This document shows positions 51,966 through 61,555 of a stretch of 64,000 nucleotides of DNA, piece by piece. A program made the translations under genes and the position numbers. The stretch lies in contig CALVLN010000004.1 of NCBI GenBank assembly GCA_944338165.1, positions 62,001-126,000 of the forward strand, in the 5' to 3' direction. This DNA is from an uncultured Clostridia bacterium. GTDB taxonomy: Bacteria > Bacillota > Clostridia > Christensenellales > Borkfalkiaceae. The notes beneath the pieces were generated by a model that saw only the letters and a program-made list of their open reading frames with translations, was not told where the DNA came from and did not search any database. How positions within the stretch are numbered: the first letter of the stretch is position 1; each line of letters begins with the position of its first letter.

Positions 51966-54211
51966 TGCGCCGCCCCGCCCGCTTCGGGCGCAGGCCCGTC
52001 CGTTTGCTCCGCCTTGGGTTCGCGGTAATCGCACTCCTTATTGGCGCAGCGCACGTCCCCCCTGCGCGTGACGACGAGCGCGCCGCCGCACTTGGGGCAC
52101 TTTTTACCCGTGGGAACGTCCCAGCTCATGAACTTGCAGACGGGATACCCGCTGCACCCGTAATAGATCTTGCCGTAGCGGGAACGAAGTTTCTTGGTCG
52201 GCTTGCCGCACTCGGGGCAGACGCCCTCGAGCACCTCATCCTTCTTTTCTTCCTTGTCCCCGTAGGGAAGGGTGGATCTGCACTTCGGATAATTGGGGCA
52301 GGCAAGGAATTTACCGAATTTCCCGTTTTTCACCACCATCATGGCGCCGCACTTGGGGCAGGGCGTGTCCGAGACGACAGTCTCCTCCTCGCTGATGATG
52401 TTAGAACATTCCGGATAATTGGAACAGGCGAGATATTTGCCGTATTTGCCCGTTTTGCGCACCATGGGATGCCCGCATTTGGGGCAGGGGATCTCCGTCA
52501 TTTCGTCGCCGTCGGAGTTGGCGATCTTCAGCTGCCGCTCGAACGGCGGGTAAAAATCGCGCAGGATCTGATGCCAGTCCTTGTCGCCCTCTTCAATGTC
52601 GTCCAGCTTTTCCTCCATGTCCGCGGTGAAACCGACGTCCATGATATCCTTGAAGTATTTGACGAGCAGATCGGTGATGCGGAACGCCACGGGCGTCGGC
52701 ACCATGTACTTGCCGTCCTTCTCGATGTACTTGCGTTTGTTGAGCACGGAGATGATGGAAGCGTACGTCGAGGGACGTCCGATCCCTTTGTCCTCCATCG
52801 CCTTGACGAGCGATGCGTCCGTGTAGCGCACGGGGGGCTTGGTGAACTTCTGCTCCCCTTTGGCGCCGTCCTTGCAGGCGAGCGCGTCGCCCTCCTTCAG
52901 ATCGGGCAAAAGCTTGGCGGGCGATTCCTCCTCGTCCTCCTTTTTGCTCTCCTGATAGACGGCGGTGTATCCTGCAAATTTCAGCGTCTTCCCGCTCGCT
53001 TTGAGCATATAATCGCCGTTTGCGATCTCCATCTGCACGGCGTTGTACTGCGCCTCCGCCATCTGCGAGGCGATAAAGCGCTCGTAAATGAGCTTGTACA
53101 CGTTATAGTGCTTGCGGTCGAGCAGCTTTTTCACCGATTCGGGCGTGCGCGAAAGGTCGATGGGACGGATGGCCTCGTGCGCGTCCTGCGCGCCCTTTTT
53201 GGACGCATAGACGTTGGGCCGCGCGGGGCAGTACTCCGCCCCGTATTTTTCCGCAATGAATTCGCGCGCCGCCTTCTGCGCCTCGTCGGAAACGCGCGTG
53301 GAATCGGTACGGATGTAGGTGACGAACGCGATATGCCCTTCGCCCTCCACGTCGATGCCTTCATAGAGGTGCTGCGCCATCAGCATGGTCTCGGGCGAGG
53401 TGAGCCCCAGCTTGTTGGAAGCGTCCTGCTGCAGCGTGCTCGTGGTAAAGGGCGCGGGCGCATGCGAGCGCGTCACCGATTTTTTGACGGACGCGACGGC
53501 GTACTGCCCCGCATTGAGGGCCGCGAGCACGGCGTCCGCCTGCGCCTTGTCGGAAGGGCGGCACTTTTTGCCCTTGTATTTTTCCAGCGTCGCCTTGAAC
53601 GGCGAAAACTTTTTGGGGACGTCCTGCAATTCCGCCGTGATGACCCAGTACTCTTCGGGGACGAAGGCCTGGATCTCCCGCTCGCGGTCGACGACGAGCC
53701 GGAGCGCCACCGACTGCACGCGCCCCGCCGAAAGCCCGCTCTGGATCTTGTTGTTGAGCAGCGGAGAGAGCTTATAGCCGACGAGGCGGTCGAGCACGCG
53801 GCGTGCCTGCTGCGCGTCCACGAGGCTGTAATCGATCCTGCGCGGATGCTGCAGCGCCCGCTCCACCGCGCGGGGCGAGATCTCGTTGAATTCAATGCGG
53901 TTCTCGCCGTCCGCGGGAAGCCCGAGCACCGTCTGCAAATGCCAGGAGATCGCCTCGCCTTCGCGGTCGGGGTCGGTTGCGAGATAGACTCTGTCCGCCC
54001 GCTTTGCCTCCTCCGTGAGGCGCTTGATCGTCTCCTCCTTCTTGGGCACGACGACATAGCGGGGCTCAAAATCGTCCTTGACGGCGACGCCCAGCGTCTT
54101 TTCGGGCAGGTCGCGGATGTGGCCGCCCGAAGCGTCCACGCGGAACTTCCCGTGCAGGTATTTGGAGATGGTTTTTGCCTTGGAAGGCGACTCTACGATG
54201 ATCAGATCCAT
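51962..54211 (-). CDS. topA: DNA topoisomerase I
   Basis: 749 residues. TOPRIM domain (MDLIIVESPSKAKTISKYL; DPDREGEAISWHL), active-site YIRTDSTRVS, and four C-terminal zinc ribbons (CPKC/CSNYPEC, CPKC/CPNYPKC, CPEC/CSGYPVC, CPKC/CANKEC). Relaxes negative supercoils. Between dprA and trmFO as in Firmicutes. Confidence 0.97.
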   Translation of the reverse strand: MDLIIVESPSKAKTISKYLHGKFRVDASGGHIRDLPEKTLGVAVKDDFEPRYVVVPKKEETIKRLTEEAKRADRVYLATDPDREGEAISWHLQTVLGLPADGENRIEFNEISPRAVERALQHPRRIDYSLVDAQQARRVLDRLVGYKLSPLLNNKIQSGLSAGRVQSVALRLVVDREREIQAFVPEEYWVITAELQDVPKKFSPFKATLEKYKGKKCRPSDKAQADAVLAALNAGQYAVASVKKSVTRSHAPAPFTTSTLQQDASNKLGLTSPETMLMAQHLYEGIDVEGEGHIAFVTYIRTDSTRVSDEAQKAAREFIAEKYGAEYCPARPNVYASKKGAQDAHEAIRPIDLSRTPESVKKLLDRKHYNVYKLIYERFIASQMAEAQYNAVQMEIANGDYMLKASGKTLKFAGYTAVYQESKKEDEEESPAKLLPDLKEGDALACKDGAKGEQKFTKPPVRYTDASLVKAMEDKGIGRPSTYASIISVLNKRKYIEKDGKYMVPTPVAFRITDLLVKYFKDIMDVGFTADMEEKLDDIEEGDKDWHQILRDFYPPFERQLKIANSDGDEMTEIPCPKCGHPMVRKTGKYGKYLACSNYPECSNIISEEETVVSDTPCPKCGAMMVVKNGKFGKFLACPNYPKCRSTLPYGDKEEKKDEVLEGVCPECGKPTKKLRSRYGKIYYGCSGYPVCKFMSWDVPTGKKCPKCGGALVVTRRGDVRCANKECDYREPKAEQTDGPAPEAGGAAQ

Positions 54212-54236
54212 GTTGACTCCTTGACTGTCCGCCCGT

Positions 54237-55313
54237 TCAAAGGGCGCTGTATCGGTTCCCGCCGGACTTGACCGCGAGGTTTTTCATTTCCAGCGAGGCG
54301 AGCACCGCGGTGAGCTCAAACACCGCCATGCCCAGCTTTTCCGCAAGCTCCGCCGCGTGCATCTCCCCGTTTTCGCGCAGGAGCGCGAGCACGCGCGCCT
54401 CTTCGGGCGGAAGCGTTTCCCGGCGGTCCTCCTTCGCGTCGATGCCGTAAGCGGAAAGCACGTCCTCCGGGCAGGACGCAAGGTATGCGCCCTTTTTGAT
54501 GAGCCCGTTGCAGCCGCTCCCCTGCGCGACGCCGATGTTATAGGGAAACGCAAACACGTCCCGTCCGTAATCGGCCGCGTACGAGGCGGTCATGAGCGCG
54601 CCGCTGCGCGGCTCCCGCGCGGAAACGACGAGCACGCCCTCCGAAAGCCCCGCCAGGATGCGGTTGCGGGCGTGAAAATAATACTTCATGAGTTTTTCTT
54701 CGGGCGGATACTCGGAAAGCAGAAGGCCGCTGCGTTTCACCTTCTCTTTGAGGGAAGCGTGCGCGGCGGGATAACAGCCGTCCAGCCCCAGAGGAAGCAC
54801 GCAGATGAGGTTTCCGCCCGCACAGGCGCCGTCGATGGCGGCGCGGTCGCCGCCTTCGGCAAAGCCCGTGACTACGGCAAACGACTGCGAGATCCGCTCC
54901 GAAAAGAGTTTAGTCTGTTTTTCCGCCCAGGGCGGCGTCAGCCGCGAGCCGACGATGCAGAACCTGCGCTTTTGCAGGAGGGCGCGGTTCCCCGCGCCGA
55001 AAAGGACGAGCGGCGGATCGGGGATCGCCTTCAGATTTTCCGGATAGTCTTCGCTCAGCAGCGTGACGGCAAAATACCCGCGCGAGGAAAGCCGGGAAAG
55101 AAACGCGTCCGCCTCCCGTTCGCGCGCGGCGCCGTCAATTGTATATACACGCGCCGAAGCGTCTTTTATCACCCCGCGGGCAAATTCCTGCAAACCGGCA
55201 AAGAGGCGCGCGGGGTCCCCGGCGGCACGGAGAAGCGCGGCGCGCTCCCTGTATTCCGCCTGCACGCAGCCGCACAGCCAGATGATCGCCTTTTCTTCCC
55301 GCGTGTATTCCAT
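54237..55313 (-). CDS. dprA: DNA processing protein DprA
   Basis: 358 residues from the ATG at 55313, with GGGGTG six bases before. An alternative GTG at 55322 would overlap the comM stop (GTGA). Rossmann-like DprA fold with IVGSRLTPPW, GGDRAAIDGACAGGNLICVLPLGLDGCYPAAH, RNRILAGLSEGVLVVSAREPRSGALMTA and QGSGCNGLIKKGA. C-terminal winged helix. Loads RecA onto incoming ssDNA in transformation. Confidence 0.93.
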   Translation of the reverse strand: MEYTREEKAIIWLCGCVQAEYRERAALLRAAGDPARLFAGLQEFARGVIKDASARVYTIDGAAREREADAFLSRLSSRGYFAVTLLSEDYPENLKAIPDPPLVLFGAGNRALLQKRRFCIVGSRLTPPWAEKQTKLFSERISQSFAVVTGFAEGGDRAAIDGACAGGNLICVLPLGLDGCYPAAHASLKEKVKRSGLLLSEYPPEEKLMKYYFHARNRILAGLSEGVLVVSAREPRSGALMTASYAADYGRDVFAFPYNIGVAQGSGCNGLIKKGAYLASCPEDVLSAYGIDAKEDRRETLPPEEARVLALLRENGEMHAAELAEKLGMAVFELTAVLASLEMKNLAVKSGGNRYSAL

Positions 55314-55318
55314 TCCGC

Positions 55319-56845
55319 TCACCCCAGTTTATCGTAAATGCGGTAGGAGACCGCCTCGTACACGTGCTTGGGCAGGATCTGCTCGCTCGCGTCGAGGTCG
55401 GCAATGGTACGCGATACCTTGATGATGCGCGAGCGCGCCCGCGCCGAGAGCTTCATCCGCTCGAAGGCGCTGCGCAGGATGGCGTCCCCTTCTGCGGAAA
55501 GTTTGCAGAAGGCGCGCATTTCCCCTTCCCCCATTTCCGCGTTGGTGACGATCTTCGCCCCCGCAAACCGGTTGCGCTGGATGCGGCGGGCGTATTCCAC
55601 CCGCTCCTTGACCTCCGCCGAACTCTCCTGCTTCTGCTGCGAAGTCAGGTCGTCGTAAGAGATATTGTCCACCTCCACCTGCAGATCGATGCGGTCGAGC
55701 AGCGGCCCGGAGACCTTGGCGCGGTAACGGCGGATCTCTGCAGGCGTACACGTACAGGTAAGCCCCGCGGATCCGTAGTTGCCGCACGGGCAGGGGTTCA
55801 TGCTTGCACAGAGCATAAAGCGCGCGGGATACGTCACCACGCCCGCCGAACGGGCGATGGTGATGACGCCGTCTTCAAGCGGCTGACGCAGCGCTTCCAG
55901 CGTGGAGCGCTTGTATTCGGGCAATTCGTCCAGAAAAAGCACGCCGCCGTGCGCCAGCGAGATCTCCCCGGGATGCACGGCGCGGTTGCCGCCACCGCAC
56001 ATGGAGACCGTGGTCGCCGTGTGGTGCGGCGTACGGAACGGCCGCTCGGTGACGATGCCCTCCTCCCCCAGCGTGCCCGCCACGGAATGAATCTTGGTGA
56101 TCTCCAGCGCCTCCTCAAAGGTGAGGTCCGGCATGATGGTGGGCAGGCAGCGCGCGAGCATGGTCTTGCCCGTACCGGGCGGCCCGACCATGAGCAGGTT
56201 GTGCCCGCCCGATACGGCGATCTCCAGCGCCCGCCGCGCGACGGGCTGCCCCTTCACGTAGGCGAGATCCGCGGATGCGGCACGCCTTCCGGAGAGCACG
56301 CTGAATTCCGCCGTTTCCACGGGCGGAAGAAGCGCCGCGCCCGAAACGTGCGCGACGACTTCCGAAAGATTGGCGGCTGCGTAGATCTCCGCTCCGCCCA
56401 AAAACCGTGCCTCTTTTTCGTTGCCTTTGGGCAGGATGAATTTGCTGAATCCGTGTTTTTTGGCGGAGATCAAGATGGGAAGGATGCCGTTGACGGGGCG
56501 CAGGTCGCCGTTTAAGGCAAGCTCGCCCAAAAAGACGGTATCCGAAACGTCTGCGCCGACGAGCTGCTCGCTCGCCTTCAGCAGGCTGACGGCGATGGCA
56601 AGATCGAATACGGCGCCTTCCTTTTTGAGGTCGGCGGGCGCAAAGTTGACGGTGATCTTGTGCAGCGGAAACAGAAGGCCGCTGTTTTTCAGCGCCGAGC
56701 GCACGCGCTCCTTGGATTCCTTGACGGCGGTATCGGGCAGCCCCACCATCTCATAGGCGGGGATGCCCTTGTTGACGTCCGTTTCCACCTCGACGGGGAT
56801 CCCCTCGAGGCCGTTGAGCGTGTAGCAGATGACTTTTGCGATCAT
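55319..56845 (-). CDS. comM: YifB/ComM-type Mg-chelatase-like AAA+ helicase
   Basis: 508 residues from 56845 (AAAGGGGG upstream). N-terminal Lon-like fold (IPAYEMVGLPDTAVKESKERVRSALKNSG), AAA+ with Walker A GPPGTGKTML and FLDELPEYKRSTLEALRQPLE, C-terminal Mg_chelatase_C. Zinc-like cysteines in NPCPCGNYGSAGLTCTC. Branch-migration helicase in transformation. Followed by dprA. Confidence 0.93.
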   Translation of the reverse strand: MIAKVICYTLNGLEGIPVEVETDVNKGIPAYEMVGLPDTAVKESKERVRSALKNSGLLFPLHKITVNFAPADLKKEGAVFDLAIAVSLLKASEQLVGADVSDTVFLGELALNGDLRPVNGILPILISAKKHGFSKFILPKGNEKEARFLGGAEIYAAANLSEVVAHVSGAALLPPVETAEFSVLSGRRAASADLAYVKGQPVARRALEIAVSGGHNLLMVGPPGTGKTMLARCLPTIMPDLTFEEALEITKIHSVAGTLGEEGIVTERPFRTPHHTATTVSMCGGGNRAVHPGEISLAHGGVLFLDELPEYKRSTLEALRQPLEDGVITIARSAGVVTYPARFMLCASMNPCPCGNYGSAGLTCTCTPAEIRRYRAKVSGPLLDRIDLQVEVDNISYDDLTSQQKQESSAEVKERVEYARRIQRNRFAGAKIVTNAEMGEGEMRAFCKLSAEGDAILRSAFERMKLSARARSRIIKVSRTIADLDASEQILPKHVYEAVSYRIYDKLG

Positions 56846-56864
56846 ATTTCCCCCTTTGAACGCA

Positions 56865-58784
56865 TCACGCAAACAAAACGCTCATCCATGACGCGGGAAG
56901 CGGGATGGAGAACAGGAACGGGATAAGCACGACAAAGCAGGCCGACAAGAAGACGATCGCCACCGGGAACACGATGCGGAACCCCTTCTGCGGGAGAAGC
57001 GAGACGGCGCCCGCCGCGATCAGGAACGCAAACACGTACACGAGCGCGAGCATCATGAGCGAGGACACGGTGTAAGACGTTGCGATGAGGCAGAGGACGG
57101 CGGCCGCCGCGGGAAGGATGAACGAGCGCAGAAGCGCACGGCGCGCGCGTTTTTCGCGGCTCTCGGCTTCAAGCAGCGCCTGCTTTTCCTCCTCGGTCGA
57201 TGCGGCAGCCGCGTTGACGCGGCGTCTCCCGACAAAGCTGAGCACGACGCGCACGACGGCATAGACAAAGCCCGCCGCGGCGCAGAAGATGGCGACGAAG
57301 TTGAAGCAGACCAGCGTCACCGCATACGGATCGCCGCTGCCTGCAAAGGTGCGGTACAGATAGTCCCAGCCCGTCTGATCGTACGAAGTGAGGTTGTACC
57401 CGGAGAAGGCGCCCGCAAACCCCTTGCCGATGAGCGCAAACAGGGTGAGCGCCGGCTCGAGCGGATCGTCGAACACCTTGACGTAGGTGAGGTAGACGGG
57501 AATGACGGAAAGGATGAGGAGAAGGAAGGTCCCGAGCAGGAGCGCCGTTGCAAACAGCACGGGCGCCACGCGGTTCTTATAGCGGAATTCCGCCCTGACC
57601 TGCGGCTTGTCCTCTTCCGCCGCCTTTTCGATCTGATATTTTTTTGCGCGCTGTTGACGTACCATGCCCGCAACGAACAGTGCGACCGTCCCCGCCGCAG
57701 GCAGAAGGAAGGCCCCGCTCACGCAAACAGACGCCGCCGCAGAGAGCCCGGAGAAAAGCACGGGCATCGCGCTGCGCACGCGCGCCTGCTTCATGCCGTT
57801 CGCATAGAAGAGATACCCCAGGTAGAAGGAAAGCATCCAGAAGAACACGCCGAGCATGAGCGGCGTACCGAGATGCCCGAGCGAAAGGAAGCCCCCCGCG
57901 AGCACGTAGAGGAGCCCGAACGCAAGCCCCGCCTTATCGCTGCGGAACAGCCTGCGCGCCAGCGATGCGCCGAGCAGGAGCACGCCGAAACAGGCGAGGA
58001 ACGGCAGGAGACGCAGCCCGAACGGGCTCATGCCGAAGATGAGCGTGGAAAGCGCGAGCAGGTCGATGCCGAAGGCATTGTAGACCCCGTCCGCATGATA
58101 GACGTTCCCCGACGTATAGGCGCCGCCGCGATACATCTCCGCAATGGTCATCAGCGTATACGCCTCCTCGTCGCCGAAGCGGAAGAAGGAGGACTGCCCC
58201 ATGGAAGGCACGTACTGGCTGTCCAGAAGCGCTGCCGCGGCATCCGTGTTGATATTCCCGGACAAAGACTTGTCCACGGTCGCCTTGATGAGCGTACCGT
58301 CGTCGGCGACGAAGACGACCTCGTTGACGAGGACGGTCCCGTCGCGTGCGGTCAGCTCGAAATACGGGTAAGTGCTCAGATTGGATTCTTTTTCGCTGAG
58401 ATCGAACGGGGAGATCCAGTTGAAGGACGCGCCCGTGATCGCATCCTCGTCGCCCGTATAGACGTTGGCGACGGTAAATTCGCCGAAGCCGCTCTGGAAC
58501 CAACTGCTGCCGTTCTGGGAACGGCGGATGCGCAGCGACGTGGTGTTGCCGATGCTTTTATAGACGGTCCCGACGTTGACGTAGATCCCCTTGAGCGTCT
58601 TCTGCCCTTCTGCCGCCTCCAGGCGGAAGACGACGGTCGCGCCTTCCTTGAGCTCGAATCCCCTGCCTGCAGAACGCACGTCGCCGAGCGTCCCCATGCC
58701 GAGCAGGAAAAACACGAGCGCGAGGATGACGAATGCCCGCATGAATGCGGAGGATTGTTTCCATTTTGCCAATAACTTACTCAT
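56865..58784 (-). CDS. Large multipass membrane protein, GT-C-like
   Basis: 639 residues. One N-terminal TM, a beta-rich extracytoplasmic domain (about 40-190: ELKEGATVVFRLEAAEGQKTLKGIYVNVG), then about 12 hydrophobic segments. GDEEAYTLMTIAEMYRGGAYTSGNVYHADGVYNAFGIDLLALSTLIFG resembles the first loop of GT-C glycosyltransferases of the PMT type, where an acidic pair binds a polyprenyl-phosphate sugar. If so, it would glycosylate surface polymers or proteins; this is inference. 19-base gap to comM. Promoter at 58818-58846. Confidence 0.65.
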   Translation of the reverse strand: MSKLLAKWKQSSAFMRAFVILALVFFLLGMGTLGDVRSAGRGFELKEGATVVFRLEAAEGQKTLKGIYVNVGTVYKSIGNTTSLRIRRSQNGSSWFQSGFGEFTVANVYTGDEDAITGASFNWISPFDLSEKESNLSTYPYFELTARDGTVLVNEVVFVADDGTLIKATVDKSLSGNINTDAAAALLDSQYVPSMGQSSFFRFGDEEAYTLMTIAEMYRGGAYTSGNVYHADGVYNAFGIDLLALSTLIFGMSPFGLRLLPFLACFGVLLLGASLARRLFRSDKAGLAFGLLYVLAGGFLSLGHLGTPLMLGVFFWMLSFYLGYLFYANGMKQARVRSAMPVLFSGLSAAASVCVSGAFLLPAAGTVALFVAGMVRQQRAKKYQIEKAAEEDKPQVRAEFRYKNRVAPVLFATALLLGTFLLLILSVIPVYLTYVKVFDDPLEPALTLFALIGKGFAGAFSGYNLTSYDQTGWDYLYRTFAGSGDPYAVTLVCFNFVAIFCAAAGFVYAVVRVVLSFVGRRRVNAAAASTEEEKQALLEAESREKRARRALLRSFILPAAAAVLCLIATSYTVSSLMMLALVYVFAFLIAAGAVSLLPQKGFRIVFPVAIVFLSACFVVLIPFLFSIPLPASWMSVLFA

Positions 58785-58817
58785 CCGTGATATTCCTTAT
58801 TATATGGTGTTAGTTCT

Positions 58818-58846
58818 ATTCTATCCGAAACGCCCGCGTTTGTAAA
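58818..58846 (-). promoter_or_regulatory. Promoter of the competence/topA/hslU/trxA operon
   Basis: On the minus strand TTTACA (58846-58841), 17-base spacer, TAGAAT (58823-58818). A second TATAAT is at 58804-58799 without a good -35. Confidence 0.55.
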
Positions 58847-58907
58847 CGGTTTTCCCCCACCTTTTTTGATTTTTTTGCACAAAAAATTGCGCGAGGGAGG
58901 GGCGGCG

Positions 58908-58955
58908 GAAAAAAGGAGCGGCGCGCCGTTGACTTTCGGCGCGCCGCTCCTTCCG
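58908..58955 (-). terminator. Terminator of rplS
   Basis: 16-bp stem AAGGAGCGGCGCGCCG/CGGCGCGCCGCTCCTT, loop of eight, then T6 on the minus strand. Confidence 0.9.
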
Positions 58956-58972
58956 CAATGCGGACGTTTTGC

Positions 58973-59317
58973 TTACTTGTTTTCCTTGATCTTGGCAGCC
59001 TTCCCCGTGCGGCCGCGCAGATAATAGAGCTTTGCTCTTCTCACCTTACCGGCTCTGACGACGGTGACGTACGCCACCTTGGGGGAATGGACGGGGAAAC
59101 ATCTTTCCACGCCGACGCCGAACGACAGACGGCGCACGGTGAACGTTTCGCGGATGCCGCCGTTCTTCTTGGCGATGACGACGCCTTCGAAGTTCTGGAC
59201 TCTCTCCTTGCCGCCCTCGATGATGCGATACCCCACCTTGACGGTGTCGCCGACGTTGAACTGGGGCACGGTTTCCTTCATGCCTTCGGCTTCGATCGCT
59301 TCGATCAATCCTTTCAT
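58973..59317 (-). CDS. rplS: Ribosomal protein bL19
   Basis: 114 residues from 59317 ([52 protein letters not shown]). GGAGG before the ATG. Own promoter; separate from trmD/rimM, with which it is usually found. The 65-base leader has nested hairpins (CGTTC/GAACG around CCGCATGCGG). Confidence 0.97.
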   Translation of the reverse strand: MKGLIEAIEAEGMKETVPQFNVGDTVKVGYRIIEGGKERVQNFEGVVIAKKNGGIRETFTVRRLSFGVGVERCFPVHSPKVAYVTVVRAGKVRRAKLYYLRGRTGKAAKIKENK

Positions 59318-59387
59318 GACTTTACCTCCTGTAATCACGCGACGTTCATTCCCGCATGCGGCAGAGGAACGCCCGAAGTCTTTTGGT

Positions 59388-59416
59388 ATTATAACGGAAT
59401 TTTCGGGAAAATGCAA
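59388..59416 (-). promoter_or_regulatory. Promoter of rplS in the vanW 3' end
   Basis: On the minus strand TTGCAT (59416-59411), 17-base spacer, TATAAT (59393-59388). The TAA inside the -10 box is the vanW stop codon. Confidence 0.75.
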
Positions 59417-60714
59417 CTCATTTTGCCCGCTTTTTGCAAAATTTTTCCGCCCGACGGAAAATCTGCGGGCATCTCCTCCGGGGAAACGGGTTTTTTCTGC
59501 ACGATGCCCTGCACCGCCGCGTAGACGTCCCTGCGGATGCGCCGCCGCGACAAAAGCTTTCCCTCCCCGTCGAAATGCAGCAGAAAACTCTCGCTGATCA
59601 TCCCCCGTTTCCCAGCGCGCAGCACGCGATCCTCCTCGCCCTGCACCTCGCGCGGAGGAGGGGGCTCCACCGTCTCCAGCGTCACGCTTTCCGTGCGGTA
59701 TGCGCTGCCGTCCGAACAGCCGTACAGACTCGCCGTGACTTCGCCCCGCTCCGCCGAAGCGAGCAGATACACGGGAAACGGATGCGGATTGCGGAATTTG
59801 AGGTCGCTGTACTCGGAGACCATGGCGTCGAGCGAAGGCAGGACGTATCCGACGGAAAGAGAATGGCCGTGGCTTTCCGTAACGGTCATGCCCGCGAGCA
59901 GCGCCGCGTTGAAAAGCGTGGTGCTCGTCTGGCAGACGCCCCCGCCCATGCCCTCGGTAAATTCACCGTCCGCAATGACCGTCGCCCGCGAAAATCCGTT
60001 CTCTTCCGTCCGCGGCCCTACCGCCGCGTTGAAGGAAAATTCCCCGCCCGGCGGGATGACGCTGCCGGAAAGAAGGTAGGCCGCGCGCGCGACGTTCCGC
60101 GCGCGCGGCGCGTTTCCCGCATCAAAGCGGGTGGAAAAGCGGGAAAGCAGGCACGTCCGCGCGCGCAGCGCCTCTTCCGTGACCGCAGGCATCAGCTCGC
60201 GGACACGGAGCGTGACCTGCGTCGCGCCCGTGCGGAGCGCCTCCGTGACGTCGGAAAGCAGCTTTTGATACAAACATGCTATGCCCGTATGCCCTGACGA
60301 ATAGGAAAATCCCTCGCGGGAAAAGGTAAGGCGGGCGTCTTGCGGGGCGCAGGCGTTGCGCTCGCAGAGGGCGAGCAGGCGCGATTCCGCGTCTGCCCAG
60401 TTGCGGCGCACGCAGACCGAGATCCGCTCGTTCCGGCGCGCCGACCGCAGCCGCGCCGGCAGGTCGTCGGAAAAACTCAGTTCCGGCCAACGCACGATCA
60501 GCGTCTCCGACGGCGACTGCACGATCAGCGGCGGAAGCGCCGAAGCGATCGCTTCCCGCACCTTTGCCGCCGCCTCCGCATACCCCATGCCGCCGACCTC
60601 GATGCCTTCCGCCACGACGCCCTGCGCCACGGTGCGCGGGCCGATGCAGCCCGCCGAAAAAAGAATGCTCCCCGCAAGGAGGAGCCAGCTCATCATACGC
60701 AACCTTCTGCCCAT
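59389..60714 (-). CDS. VanW-family lipoprotein
   Basis: 441 residues. Signal peptide with SAGC lipobox near residue 23. N-terminal peptidoglycan-binding-4-like part, then the VanW domain with [68 protein letters not shown] and the [37 protein letters not shown] block. VanW-domain proteins are membrane or cell-wall associated; the function is unknown beyond vancomycin clusters. Part of the recF-PHP-vanW transcript. Confidence 0.9.
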   Translation of the reverse strand: MGRRLRMMSWLLLAGSILFSAGCIGPRTVAQGVVAEGIEVGGMGYAEAAAKVREAIASALPPLIVQSPSETLIVRWPELSFSDDLPARLRSARRNERISVCVRRNWADAESRLLALCERNACAPQDARLTFSREGFSYSSGHTGIACLYQKLLSDVTEALRTGATQVTLRVRELMPAVTEEALRARTCLLSRFSTRFDAGNAPRARNVARAAYLLSGSVIPPGGEFSFNAAVGPRTEENGFSRATVIADGEFTEGMGGGVCQTSTTLFNAALLAGMTVTESHGHSLSVGYVLPSLDAMVSEYSDLKFRNPHPFPVYLLASAERGEVTASLYGCSDGSAYRTESVTLETVEPPPPREVQGEEDRVLRAGKRGMISESFLLHFDGEGKLLSRRRIRRDVYAAVQGIVQKKPVSPEEMPADFPSGGKILQKAGKMSCIFPKIPL

Positions 60715-60733
60715 ATCCCCGCCCGCAACGGAA

Positions 60734-61555
60734 TCAATCCAGCAAAGCGGAAAGGAGGCGGTCCGAAGGGTAAAAGGCGGGCATCCCGAGGACGCGCCTG
60801 CCGCCGTCCGCGTGGAAGTCCGATCCGCCCGTAACGAGGAGCCCGCAGCGCTCCGCGATGCGCAGGAAATATTCCGTTTCCTCCGCAGTATGCGCCGTAT
60901 ATACGCATTCTATCCCGTCCAGCCCTTCCGCGCAGAGGCGGGCAATGAGCGCTTCCCGCTCGCAGAACGGAAGCGCGATGCGCCCCGGATGCGCAAGCAC
61001 GGCAATGCCGCCGAGCGCGTGGATGACGCGGATCGCCTCGGACGGCGAGGGGCGGAACAGATCGGAATACGCGGGCATGCCCTTATCGAAGTACGCCGCG
61101 TACACCTCCTTCAGCTTGCGCTTCAAGCGCACGGAGAAGGCGCGCACCACGTGCATGGTATGCAGCGGCGTTTCCTTTTTGAGGTGAAAGCGCTCCACCT
61201 CGGACATGGTCACGTCAAGTCCTAGGCAGGCGTTGGCTTTTTCCACCATATCCCTTGCCCGCAGCGCTCCGCCGCGGCGGCGCTCTTCCAAAAACGCCTC
61301 GTAAGCCGGGCCTGCGGCGCAGCGGTACCCGAGCACGTGCACTTTGCCGCCTTCATAGGAGGAGACCTCCCAGCCCGGCACGAAGCGCAGCCCGCAGGAT
61401 GCGGCGGCCGCCGCCTTCTCCGCCATGCCGCTCATATTGTCGTGGTCGGTCATGGAGAGAAACTCCACGCCCGCCTCCGCGGCGCGGGCGGCGAGTTCCT
61501 GCGGCGTAAACGCGCCGTCCGAATAGACGGTATGCAGGTGCAGGTCGGCTCTCAC
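60734..61555 (-). CDS. PHP-domain metal phosphoesterase (5'-3' RNase/nuclease type)
   Basis: 273 residues starting at GTG 61555, overlapping the recF stop (GTGA). RADLHLHTVYSDGAFTPQEL and FLSMTDHDNMSG supply the metal-binding His/Asp; VLAHPGR, VTGGSDFHADGG complete the PHP site. Close to the TrpH/RNase AM family acting on 5'-phosphorylated nucleic acids or pAp; the exact substrate is not determined. Confidence 0.88.
   Translation of the reverse strand: MRADLHLHTVYSDGAFTPQELAARAAEAGVEFLSMTDHDNMSGMAEKAAAAASCGLRFVPGWEVSSYEGGKVHVLGYRCAAGPAYEAFLEERRRGGALRARDMVEKANACLGLDVTMSEVERFHLKKETPLHTMHVVRAFSVRLKRKLKEVYAAYFDKGMPAYSDLFRPSPSEAIRVIHALGGIAVLAHPGRIALPFCEREALIARLCAEGLDGIECVYTAHTAEETEYFLRIAERCGLLVTGGSDFHADGGRRVLGMPAFYPSDRLLSALLD

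Noticed and set aside
52004-54271. Long plus-strand open frame of 755 codons opposite topA
   Set aside because: It mirrors the topA frame; no family motif, no ribosome-binding site, and the high GC content creates long antisense frames.
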